A DNA stretch of 15,327 nt from the NCBI GenBank assembly GCA_026986055.1, contig JALSPH010000061.1, forward strand, positions 1-15,327, written 5' to 3'. This DNA comes from Campylobacterales bacterium (GTDB lineage: Bacteria; Campylobacterota; Campylobacteria; Campylobacterales; Hydrogenimonadaceae). The position numbers were made by a program, and so were the translations under genes. Below the pieces are notes generated by a model, which saw only the letters and a list, made by a program, of their open reading frames with translations, had not been told where the DNA came from and ran no database searches. Position 1 is the stretch's first letter. Each line of letters begins with the position of its first letter. Below, piece by piece: positions 1 through 5,781 of the stretch.

Positions 1-3
1 GCT

Positions 4-113
4 AATTCAAGAAAATCCAACGCAGTCATATGAGCGAAAGCACTGCACCCTTCGGGGAGAACGATAAGAGGCGACCTGCGAGCAGATAAATCTTTGAATT
101 CCCTACGGGGAGT
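4..113 (+). ncRNA. Candidate structured RNA (unidentified), possible 5' leader or small RNA
   Basis: Seen: bases 4-12 can pair with 91-100 (nine pairs, one bulged base at 93). They enclose a hairpin 22-26/42-46 that continues, across a 7-base bulge, to a GC-GAAA-GC tip (34-41), a CCC-UUCG-GGG hairpin (48-57) and a short CUG-CGAG-CAG hairpin (76-85). A CCC-UACG-GGG hairpin (101-110) abuts the closing stem and can extend to six pairs (98-113) at its expense. The loops are GNRA and UNCG types only when read on the + strand, which favours + strand transcription. The motif CCCTNCGGGGAG occurs twice (48-59 and 101-112). It does not match the conserved cores of RNase P RNA, tmRNA, SRP RNA or the common riboswitches that I can recall. 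Inference: a structured leader of the gene at 221 or a separate small RNA. It could also be chance pairing. Confidence 0.35.
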
Positions 114-160
114 CCTTCAGATTTCTCTACTCACATCTCACCTCTTCTCGTTCTCTCAAA

Positions 161-173
161 TATAAAGTATATT
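161..173 (+). promoter_or_regulatory. Possible -10 region for the gene at 221
   Basis: An AT-rich stretch holds TATAAA (161-166) and TATATT (168-173), 48-60 bases before the TTG start at 221, downstream of the structured element. No convincing -35 box is visible, which is usual for this phylum. If this is the promoter, the structured element at 4-113 is not part of the leader and would be a separate transcript or DNA element. Confidence 0.3.
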
Positions 174-220
174 AGTCGGTGCGGTAATAATAACAATTCA
201 ACGATAATGAGGTCTTCTGT

Positions 221-1738
221 TTGCAAGGTAAAATAATCGTCTATTCCGACCAGACCGGCATCGGCAAGATAATCACTCCCGAGCGCAAGAAGTACAACTT
301 CAACATCGACGAGTGGAACGACTACGAAACCACTCCAAAAGTGGGGCTCATAGTGAACTTCGAGCCGAAAGGCATAAACGCCATGGCGATCGAGAGTGCA
401 GATGGTATAGAGATAGCAGGCAAAAAGGTTGAAGCAGAGCCTACTATGGAAGATAGCGCTCAAAATGGTAAAGAGGAGCTCTTGGAGAAAAAGAGCGAAG
501 AGGCTAAAAATGATGGGCCGGCATGGCTTATCGAGTACGACCTCGATGTGGAAGCCTGCATAGAGATGCACTTTTCCGATATACGAAAACGGATAAGAGA
601 GAGTGAAAAACTGCTCGAAGAGAATAGAAGGCTCGACTATGCAAGGATGAAACGCTTTTTGAACACTGCCTACAACAACCTTATAGAGATCGACCACAGC
701 TTCGAAAACTACGAGCTTTCCGAAACGAGACAGGAGCTGCTCGACGCTCACGACGCCTACAGGGAGTTCAAAACCAAAACCGACTATGTCCAAAACGCCT
801 ACGAGCAAGTCTTCTTGAATAAACAGAGCCGCTACAAGGAGCTTAGGGCGAAACTGGAACTCAACAAGAGCCAGATAGCGAAGCTTACGGAGAGCGCAGC
901 GAACCTCGAAGCCGAAATCAAAGAGAAGAGCAAAAAGCTTCAGACGCTTCAAAAAAGCAGCGAAGAGTATATATATCTTTTTAACGAGATAAAGGTTCTA
1001 AAGCGCTCTATGGTCGATGCTATTCACGATATAGCCAAGCTTACTGAAGAGAACAGGCTCTACATAGAGCTGCTCGACAACTTCTACAAGATGCACTACG
1101 ACCGTTTCAAAAAGAGCTTTGGAGAGTTCGTGCAGAGCTACGACTCGATGATGAGAAAGATCCAGGATGTTCTGGCTTACAAATTCGACTCTTTGATGTG
1201 GAAGAAAGCAAACCGCTCGAAACCTATACAGACATTTTTCACGAAAGCGGGCATTCATGAGGAGTTCAGCGCCGTCACATATATGAAGTACTACCTAAAA
1301 ACCCTCGACAGCTCCAAACTGAACCGACAAAACCAGGAGCTCATGGAGCTTATGAGTTACTTAGAGTCACAAACAAAAAAGAGAGTCGTCTGCATAGACG
1401 ACGATACCGAGTTTCTTACAGCCGTAAAGAGCGCTCTGGGCGAAATAGACAGAGATATAAAAGCGGTCGTATCGACAAGGCCGGAAAATATTATGCCGGA
1501 TCTTAAAAACATACAACCTCATATACTCATACTAAACCCCTCTCTTCGCGGAATGGATACGGAATCGGTCGTAGGATACGCAAAAAAGATCGTTCCAGAT
1601 ATCGAAGTCGCTTTTTTTGCGAAAAGGATAAGCAGAAATCTCCTCTTGAAAGCCAAAGAGTTCAACGCAGCAGCCATCATCCCGAAAACTTTGAACAAAG
1701 ATGAGCTGATAGTTCAGCTCAAGCAGTATATGGAGTAA
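221..1738 (+). CDS. Cold-shock/OB-like domain, coiled coil and pseudo-receiver fusion protein
   Basis: The TTG start is chosen because GAGG (209-212) sits eight bases upstream and the N-terminal domain begins at residue 2. Residues about 2-60 resemble a cold-shock/OB-fold domain: a GKI beginning, a GIGKII segment, an aromatic YNFNIDEW stretch and a VGLIVNFE strand. Residues about 70-105 are a charged, low-complexity linker. About 110-300 is rich in E, K, L and R with heptad character, probably a coiled coil. Residues 387-505 look like a response-regulator receiver: the acidic triplet D393-D395 and the lysine K489 (IIPK) are present. The expected phospho-acceptor Asp is Asn (N439 in LILNPS), and the expected Thr/Ser is Ala (A467). 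Phosphorylation by the usual route is therefore unlikely. The protein is cytoplasmic, with no signal peptide or membrane span. Inference: a nucleic-acid-binding protein with a phosphorylation-independent output or dimerisation domain. The exact function is unknown. It is followed ten bases later by ribE. Confidence 0.85.
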   Translation: MQGKIIVYSDQTGIGKIITPERKKYNFNIDEWNDYETTPKVGLIVNFEPKGINAMAIESADGIEIAGKKVEAEPTMEDSAQNGKEELLEKKSEEAKNDGPAWLIEYDLDVEACIEMHFSDIRKRIRESEKLLEENRRLDYARMKRFLNTAYNNLIEIDHSFENYELSETRQELLDAHDAYREFKTKTDYVQNAYEQVFLNKQSRYKELRAKLELNKSQIAKLTESAANLEAEIKEKSKKLQTLQKSSEEYIYLFNEIKVLKRSMVDAIHDIAKLTEENRLYIELLDNFYKMHYDRFKKSFGEFVQSYDSMMRKIQDVLAYKFDSLMWKKANRSKPIQTFFTKAGIHEEFSAVTYMKYYLKTLDSSKLNRQNQELMELMSYLESQTKKRVVCIDDDTEFLTAVKSALGEIDRDIKAVVSTRPENIMPDLKNIQPHILILNPSLRGMDTESVVGYAKKIVPDIEVAFFAKRISRNLLLKAKEFNAAAIIPKTLNKDELIVQLKQYME

Positions 1739-1747
1739 AGGAGAGCC

Positions 1748-2365
1748 ATGTTTACGGGACTTATTCGCGAAATGGCCCAAGTCGTCTCTTACAAAAACAA
1801 CATTTTAACGCTCAAAGCCTCATATAAGCCCGGTGTCGGCGACTCTATAGCGGTAAATGGAGCTTGTCTTACCGTAGTGGATGTTTCAAAGAGCGGGTTC
1901 TCTTTGGAGCTGGCCGATGAGACAAGAGAGGTTATCGCAACGGAAAATCTCAGAGGCAGAGTCCATATAGAGCCGGCTATGAGAATGGGAGACCGTTTCG
2001 AAGGGCATATAGTGCAAGGGCATATCGACTCCGTAGGCATCGTCAAACGGATCGTAAAGCGAACAAACGGTGTCGACTTTTTCATCTCGATCCCAAGAGA
2101 GTATCTTCAATATATCATCCCCAAAGGTTCGGTAACTATCGACGGCGTAAGCTTGACGGTAAACGAAGTGGCCGACGATGGATTCAGGCTCACGATCATT
2201 CCTCATACTCTCAAAGAGACTCTTTTTGGAGAATATGAAGTCGGCAGAAGAGTTAACGTAGAGACCGATCTCTTTGCGCGCTATGTCGCCAACATTCTTC
2301 AAAAAAGAGAGGAGAGCAAAAAGAGCGAGTGGGAGAGAGTCGAGCACTTCCACGCACTATTTTGA
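1748..2365 (+). CDS. ribE: Riboflavin synthase, alpha chain
   Basis: Catalyses dismutation of two 6,7-dimethyl-8-ribityllumazine molecules to riboflavin and a pyrimidine that is recycled, the last step of riboflavin synthesis, in the cytoplasm. The 205-residue length fits the family. Two tandem lumazine-binding half-domains are visible: MFTGL at the N-terminus with GDSIAVNGACLTV (31-43), and a second copy with KGSVTIDGVSLTV. The EGHIVQGHIDSVG and IPHTL motifs and the C-terminal NVETD/ARYV segment are also typical. The ATG start has GGAG eight bases upstream. It lies between the pseudo-receiver gene and thpR, ten bases from each, so it is likely cotranscribed with both. No FMN riboswitch is visible ahead of it, and no other riboflavin gene is in the window. 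Confidence 0.97.
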   Translation: MFTGLIREMAQVVSYKNNILTLKASYKPGVGDSIAVNGACLTVVDVSKSGFSLELADETREVIATENLRGRVHIEPAMRMGDRFEGHIVQGHIDSVGIVKRIVKRTNGVDFFISIPREYLQYIIPKGSVTIDGVSLTVNEVADDGFRLTIIPHTLKETLFGEYEVGRRVNVETDLFARYVANILQKREESKKSEWERVEHFHALF

Positions 2366-2375
2366 AAGGTAGAGT

Positions 2376-2876
2376 ATGCGACTTTTCCTTGCAAGTTACG
2401 CAAATGTAGACTACTACGACGAGATAAAAAGAGACCTCTCGCCATATTTTGAAGCGAAATGGGTTGAGCCAAGAAACCTCCATCTGACATGGTTCTTTCT
2501 CGGGGAGCACCCATCGCATGAAGAGATTTCAAGCAGACTTCAACCTCTTAAGATGATACCCAAAAACCCACTCTCCATTCAGGGGTTCGGAACTTTCGGA
2601 GAGCCTGAACCGAAAGTCTTCTTTCTTAAAACCTCCACCGTAATAAGCTCCATATTCCATAGAAAAATAGTCGATCTGCTGGGAATGGAGCCAGATTATG
2701 AGTTCAAGCCCCATATAACGATGGCACGCATAAAGAAGCTTCACTCAGACGGATTCAAGCATATAGGAAAACCGTGGATGAGCGAGCCCCTTGGAACCGT
2801 CGAGCCTTCGATATATTTGATAGAGAGCAGGCTTACGCAAAACGGCCCCATATACATACCGATAGAGGAGTTTTAG
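2376..2876 (+). CDS. thpR: RNA 2',3'-cyclic phosphodiesterase (2'-5' RNA ligase family)
   Basis: A two-histidine (2H) phosphoesterase superfamily protein of 166 residues, close to the family length of about 175-190. The two catalytic HxT motifs are intact: HLT at 36-38 (NLHLTWFFLGE) and HIT at 113-115 (KPHITMARI). Family members hydrolyse 2',3'-cyclic phosphate RNA ends to 2'-phosphates and can join 2'-5' RNA halves in vitro; the physiological substrate in bacteria is not settled. The N-terminus (MRLFLA) and the FLGE segment after the first HxT are typical. It lies ten bases after ribE, and its stop is one base from the GTG start of the cupin gene, so the genes are likely translationally coupled. 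It has no metabolic link to riboflavin that I can see. Confidence 0.93.
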   Translation: MRLFLASYANVDYYDEIKRDLSPYFEAKWVEPRNLHLTWFFLGEHPSHEEISSRLQPLKMIPKNPLSIQGFGTFGEPEPKVFFLKTSTVISSIFHRKIVDLLGMEPDYEFKPHITMARIKKLHSDGFKHIGKPWMSEPLGTVEPSIYLIESRLTQNGPIYIPIEEF

Positions 2877-2877
2877 A

Positions 2878-3189
2878 GTGGCACGAAACATCTACGAAAC
2901 AGCTTCCCCAAAAAGTGGTGAAACATTCAAGACTCTCTTCAAAAACGCAAACATTACTATAGAGGAGATAGTAAGCAGCGATACTCCGGAGGATATACTA
3001 TACGACCAGCCAAACGACGAAGTGGTATTTCTGCTTCAAGGAGGCGCTACCCTTTGGATAGAGGATGAGATAGTGGAGCTGAAGGAGGGGGACTATCTTT
3101 GCATAAAAGCTAAAAAGCGCCATAAACTCTTAAAGTGCGAAACAGGCACCAGATGGCTGGCAATCCACTCCAGGGAGCCTCTGTGTTGA
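2878..3189 (+). CDS. Small cupin-domain protein
   Basis: A 103-residue single-domain cupin. The GTG start is supported by GAGGAG at 2865-2870, inside the end of thpR, with the thpR stop one base before it. The cupin strand pattern is clear: NDEVVFLLQGGATLWIEDE, then ELKEGDYLCI and KKRHKLL. Of the usual metal ligands, the Glu of motif 1 (NDE) and the His of motif 2 (KRH) remain, but the HxH pair before the Glu is replaced by residues in YDQPND. Metal binding may therefore be weak or absent. Such small cupins are often annotated only by domain; no substrate can be assigned. The stop codon overlaps the start of the flhX-like gene. Confidence 0.85.
   Translation: MARNIYETASPKSGETFKTLFKNANITIEEIVSSDTPEDILYDQPNDEVVFLLQGGATLWIEDEIVELKEGDYLCIKAKKRHKLLKCETGTRWLAIHSREPLC
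3172..3177 (+). promoter_or_regulatory. Ribosome-binding site deciding the flhX-like start
   Basis: AGGGAG lies five bases before GTG 3183 and eight before TTG 3186, inside the last codons of the cupin gene. The same frame is open further upstream (an ATG at 3135), but homology to FlhB begins only after 3183, and the upstream codons read as the other frame of the cupin gene. The overlap of the cupin TGA with TTG/ACA at 3186-3191 suggests translational coupling. Confidence 0.65.
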
Positions 3190-3455
3190 CACCCAAAGCG
3201 GCAGCCTTGAAGTACGACTCCGAAAAAGACAACGCTCCTAAAGTTTTAGCTACCGGAAGAGGCGAGATAGCCAAAAAAATAGTAGAAAAGGCAAAAGAGT
3301 TCGACATTCCCCTCTTTCAAAACGAGGAGCTGGCTGAGCTTCTTGTGAGGCAAGAGAGCGGAAGCGAGATAGACCCCGCCCTTTTTAAAGCGGTTGCCGA
3401 AGTCTTCGTCTGGCTAATGCGCTCGGAGGAGTCGGCTGAACTCTCCAAGAGATAG
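3183..3455 (+). CDS. flhX: FlhX-like protein (FlhB/EscU C-terminal domain homologue)
   Basis: About 90 residues corresponding to the cytosolic C-terminal half of FlhB, the flagellar export switch protein, with no membrane part. Recognisable FlhB segments are KAAALKYD, APKVLATGRGEIAKKI, FDIPLFQNEELAELL and a closing IDPALFKAVAEVFVWL. In full-length FlhB the segment before ALKYD is NPTHYA, the self-cleavage site; here it reads LTPKAA, so autocleavage is not expected. Known: stand-alone proteins of this type occur in Campylobacter (Cj0848c) and Helicobacter (HP1575), where FlhX can partly replace the FlhB C-terminal fragment. Here it ends a ribE-thpR-cupin unit instead of lying among flagellar genes. 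Homology is strong; the cellular role here is inferred. GTG 3183 and TTG 3186 are both possible starts. Confidence 0.85.
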   Translation: MLTPKAAALKYDSEKDNAPKVLATGRGEIAKKIVEKAKEFDIPLFQNEELAELLVRQESGSEIDPALFKAVAEVFVWLMRSEESAELSKR

Positions 3456-3462
3456 CAACTTG

Positions 3463-4035
3463 CTACTTTGCTCTACAGCCGGCCTGGTCGCACTCTCTGA
3501 ACTTTTCGACCCTGTATGTATAGATGGTCGGGTGGTATTCAAGGCAGTTTTGAGGTAGCCCGGCCTTTACGCAAAGATGCGCGAAAAAGAGGTCAAAATC
3601 ACTCAAATCCTCCCAAACCTGGGGCAAAAAGGTAGCCTGTCTGCCGTCAAGCTGCAAAATAACGCCATCTTTACCCGGCTCGATCTTTCGTTTGAGATCC
3701 TCTATGTCGCTATACTCGAGCAGCTGGGGAACGGTTAGAAGAGAAACCTCTATATCTACCTTTTCAAACTCCTCTTCACTGAGCGGCGGAAACCTGGGGT
3801 CATCGAATGCCGCCGCGATAGCGTTCGCCGCAAGATCCTCCACAAGCGGCCTGTGGGGTATTATGGAGCCGATGCATCCTCTTAGCCTGCCGTCTATCGT
3901 CAGCGTTACGAAAGTGGCCTGCTTCTTCGCCAGCTCAGGGTATTCTTTTTTTAGCTCCTCTATATCTACCTCAGGAGCCAAACCGAAGCGTGAAGCTATC
4001 GCCTCTCTCGCAATTTTTAGTAAAAGCTCACCCAT
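3463..4035 (-). CDS. AMMECR1-domain protein (AmmeMemoRadiSam system protein A)
   Basis: A 190-residue AMMECR1-family protein, close to family length. The signature LRGCIGS is at residues 51-57, followed by an LVEDLAANAIAAAFDDPRFPPL stretch that the family conserves and a C-terminal LPQVWED segment. The family is universal but biochemically undefined. In many prokaryotes it occurs with a MEMO1 homologue and a radical-SAM protein (AmmeMemoRadiSam A, B and C); neither partner is in this window, so it stands alone here. The ATG start has a strong AGGAGG seven bases upstream and a good -10 box (4066-4071). The C-terminus carries ECDQAGCRAK, two cysteines of unknown meaning. It converges on flhX with seven bases between the stops. 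Confidence 0.9.
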   Translation of the reverse strand: MGELLLKIAREAIASRFGLAPEVDIEELKKEYPELAKKQATFVTLTIDGRLRGCIGSIIPHRPLVEDLAANAIAAAFDDPRFPPLSEEEFEKVDIEVSLLTVPQLLEYSDIEDLKRKIEPGKDGVILQLDGRQATFLPQVWEDLSDFDLFFAHLCVKAGLPQNCLEYHPTIYTYRVEKFRECDQAGCRAK

Positions 4036-4062
4036 ATGAGCCTCCTTGTATAAACTTTATTT

Positions 4063-4074
4063 AGTATTATAACA
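4063..4074 (-). promoter_or_regulatory. Extended -10 promoter of the AMMECR1 gene
   Basis: Read on the - strand, TGTTATAAT (4066-4074) is a consensus extended -10 element (TGn-TATAAT), about 30 bases before the ATG at 4035. No -35 box is evident. Transcription would start near 4059, giving a leader of about 24 bases that contains AGGAGG. Confidence 0.6.
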
Positions 4075-4081
4075 TAAAGAT

Positions 4082-4879
4082 TTAACGGTTTTGGTGATCT
4101 TTGTCCAAAAGAGGAGCAGCAGCGGGGTTTCTGAGCTTTTTTAGCTCCATATCTATCTTTTCAAGAGGCAAAAATGGCGAAGGAGAGGCTATAGTACCGC
4201 TTCTTACGCCTTTAGAAGGAGGGTTGTAGAGAAAGAGCCCACACTCATACATCCCCATCCGCACCGGAGTCGCACTCGAGTATGTCGTAACTATGGCATC
4301 CTTTGAAAGATGCTTCTTTAGGCTCTCAAAATACTCTTTGGTCCATAAAAGAGGATTCTTTTTTGGGCTGAAGGCATCTTGATAGACTATATCGAAGGTA
4401 AGCTCACACCTACTTAAAAACTCTCTTGCGTCACCGAAAACCACCTCTACCTCTATAAGCTCACTCTCATATCTTCCATAAAGGCTTACTGCCTCTATAA
4501 CCTCTTTAAAATCGTGAAGCTCATCAGGGTAAGGAAAGTTTGGCAAAGATTTTACAAGCTCTTCGTCAAATTCTGGAGAGACTATTTTAACACTTTTAAA
4601 GATCTTTTCGCGTTTCAAATAGAAGAGTGTCGCAAGCGTGTTGTAGCCGAGTCCAAAGCAGATATCGAGTATCGTTACGGACTCTTTATCTTTTGGCAGT
4701 AGAGCGAAGGCGGGCTCTACATGCTTTTTCAAAGACTCGTTCAAAGCTCCATCTTTGGTGGAGTGGTAGCACTCGTCGAAGCTCGAAGATCTGGCCGTAA
4801 AAGTACCATCTTCGGTTTTGACCAGATCTATCGAGAAATCCTCACTCCGACCCATAGCTATATCAGTAGCTCGCTTCAT
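4082..4879 (-). CDS. mnmD: Stand-alone tRNA (mnm5s2U34) methyltransferase, MnmC N-terminal domain type
   Basis: A class I SAM-dependent methyltransferase of 265 residues matching the N-terminal half of MnmC, which methylates 5-aminomethyl-2-thiouridine at the tRNA wobble position. Visible features are ECYHSTKDGALNES (36-49), SAM motif I ILDICFGLGYNTL (70-82), a GDAREFL acidic loop near 149-155, and the family signature QDAFSPKKNPLLW (167-179). The FAD-dependent oxidase half of MnmC is absent. Such short forms (MnmD) are known in bacteria that use the glycine/ammonium route differently. The ATG at 4879 overlaps the preceding gene by 17 bases; a second in-frame ATG at 4855 would remove the overlap but lacks a visible ribosome-binding site. 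It is the last gene of the luxS unit. Confidence 0.85.
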   Translation of the reverse strand: MKRATDIAMGRSEDFSIDLVKTEDGTFTARSSSFDECYHSTKDGALNESLKKHVEPAFALLPKDKESVTILDICFGLGYNTLATLFYLKREKIFKSVKIVSPEFDEELVKSLPNFPYPDELHDFKEVIEAVSLYGRYESELIEVEVVFGDAREFLSRCELTFDIVYQDAFSPKKNPLLWTKEYFESLKKHLSKDAIVTTYSSATPVRMGMYECGLFLYNPPSKGVRSGTIASPSPFLPLEKIDMELKKLRNPAAAPLLDKDHQNR

Positions 4880-5165
4880 GTAGCTCTTTAAACTTGAACC
4901 CCTCCATCATCTCATCGAGAGTCGCCCCCTCGTGAGCCACCAGAACGAAGATATTCTCCTCCATCAAAGGCCATATAGGCTCTCCTTGCCTTGCGACGAT
5001 GGCATAATCGACAAAGTCGTTTATATCCTCTCTGTTGTCGTAGAACTCAACACTCTTCACCTCGCCATCTTCGAAAGTGACAAGAGCCCACGCTTTTGCA
5101 TCTTCCATAGTAGCGACCTTGCCGTTTTTGGCATCTTTGCTATCGAACGGTATCTCTATCAGCAT
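4863..5165 (-). CDS. Conserved hypothetical protein, possibly NifX/NifB-C-like
   Basis: A 100-residue acidic protein with no signal peptide or membrane span. The beginning [11 protein letters not shown], then a GKVA segment, a [19 protein letters not shown] strand pair and a late [15 protein letters not shown] helix recall the fold pattern of the small NifX/dinitrogenase iron-molybdenum cofactor family (an N-terminal strand, an [10 protein letters not shown] hairpin, an IVARQGEP region). This is a weak pattern match, not a clear assignment, and no cysteine ligands are present. Its start overlaps the luxS stop by seven bases (ATG inside TGCTGA), and its end overlaps mnmD, so it is translationally coupled to both. 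Function is unknown. Confidence 0.75.
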   Translation of the reverse strand: MLIEIPFDSKDAKNGKVATMEDAKAWALVTFEDGEVKSVEFYDNREDINDFVDYAIVARQGEPIWPLMEENIFVLVAHEGATLDEMMEGFKFKELHEASY

Positions 5166-5674
5166 GTTGATCCCTCCAACTTGCTTGGATCGAGTTTCAG
5201 ATCCTCGTTATGCATTACTCCGACTCCTCTATCGAGAACCCCTTTGGCTATCGCTTTCGCCTCGTCCAAAGAGTGCATCTTGCAGCTGCCGCACTGGTAT
5301 ATGTTCAGTTCCGGAATATCGGCCATGCTTTTAACGTTCATGACATCCTCCATAGAGCTGCTCCAAGCCTCGGCTACCCTATTCTCAGAGGGCTCGCCTA
5401 TGACACTCATATAAAAGCCGGTCCTGCACCCCATCGGCGAAATATCTATGATCTCAACATCCTCTCCGTTCAGATGCTCTCTCATGAAGCCTGCGAAGAG
5501 GTGCTCTAAAGTATGGATGCCTCTTTCACTCATCATCTCTTTGTTTGGTCTGCAGAAACGGAGGTCGAAAACGGTAATGGTATCGCCGCAAGGGGTCTTC
5601 ATACTTTTCGCTTTTCTTACCGCAGGAGCGGGCATAACGGTATGGTCTACGGTAAAACTCTCTAACAGTGGCAT
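5159..5674 (-). CDS. luxS: S-ribosylhomocysteine lyase (autoinducer-2 synthesis)
   Basis: Cleaves S-ribosylhomocysteine to homocysteine and 4,5-dihydroxy-2,3-pentanedione, the precursor of autoinducer 2, in the activated methyl cycle. The 171-residue length is usual. All catalytic features are present: the metal-binding HTLEH motif (H54, E57, H58), the reactive cysteine in MGCRTGFY (C83), and the third metal ligand in [10 protein letters not shown] (C128). Other conserved blocks are [15 protein letters not shown] and IPELN. It starts a unit with the 100-residue protein and mnmD. A -10 box (5696-5701) lies 22 bases before the ATG, and the por terminator lies upstream of that, so luxS probably has its own promoter. 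No LsrB, Pfs or metK gene is in the window. Confidence 0.97.
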   Translation of the reverse strand: MPLLESFTVDHTVMPAPAVRKAKSMKTPCGDTITVFDLRFCRPNKEMMSERGIHTLEHLFAGFMREHLNGEDVEIIDISPMGCRTGFYMSVIGEPSENRVAEAWSSSMEDVMNVKSMADIPELNIYQCGSCKMHSLDEAKAIAKGVLDRGVGVMHNEDLKLDPSKLEGSTC

Positions 5675-5695
5675 AAGTAACCTTTTTTTGGTAAC

Positions 5696-5701
5696 AATAT
5701 A
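5696..5701 (-). promoter_or_regulatory. -10 box of the luxS unit
   Basis: TATATT on the - strand, preceded directly by TG, is 21 bases before the luxS ATG at 5674 and downstream of the por terminator. The leader would be about 15 bases, with a weak AAGG ribosome-binding site after a run of A. No clear -35 box. Confidence 0.45.
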
Positions 5702-5733
5702 CAGTAAGTGAAATTACAAAAAGATTGAAGGAG

Positions 5734-5777
5734 AAAATAAAAGTGTAGATTTCCGAAACCCAAAAGGGTTCGGAAAT
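5734..5777 (-). terminator. Intrinsic terminator of the por operon
   Basis: On the - strand, ATTTCCGAACCC and GGGTTTCGGAAAT form a 12-pair stem with one bulged base and a TTTT loop (5749-5777), beginning five bases after the porB stop. It is followed by a T-rich stretch (5734-5746). This separates por from luxS transcription. Confidence 0.75.
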
Positions 5778-5781
5778 GGTT

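Noticed and set aside
22..57. Resemblance to a hammerhead ribozyme core (ATGAGCGAAA)
   Set aside because: The conserved CUGAUGA and the flanking stems with the cleavage triplet are absent. GCGAAAGC here is better read as a GNRA-capped stem tip.
1..220. RNase P RNA, tmRNA, SRP RNA, 6S RNA, FMN or TPP riboswitch
   Set aside because: None of the conserved core sequences of these classes could be found on either strand. The TPP-like GTAGGGAA on the - strand is not accompanied by CTGAGA and the pairing element in the right order.
207..236. Nine-codon mini frame (ATG at 207) overlapping the TTG start
   Set aside because: It has no ribosome-binding site of its own, and the GAGG at 209-212 is better placed for the TTG at 221. 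There is no run of one amino acid to suggest attenuation.
131..952. Open frame of 273 codons on the - strand inside the cold-shock/coiled-coil gene
   Set aside because: It lies opposite a gene with clear domains and good start signals, its translation is a cysteine- and phenylalanine-rich antisense of coiled-coil codons, and it has no ribosome-binding site that I can see.
3135..3182. Upstream extension of the flhX-like gene from the ATG at 3135
   Set aside because: The added 16 residues are the alternate frame of the cupin gene, no ribosome-binding site precedes the ATG, and FlhB similarity begins only after 3183.
3453..3470. Small palindrome TAGCAACTTGCTA between the convergent stops
   Set aside because: A five-pair stem with a three-base loop and no T run is too weak to call a terminator.
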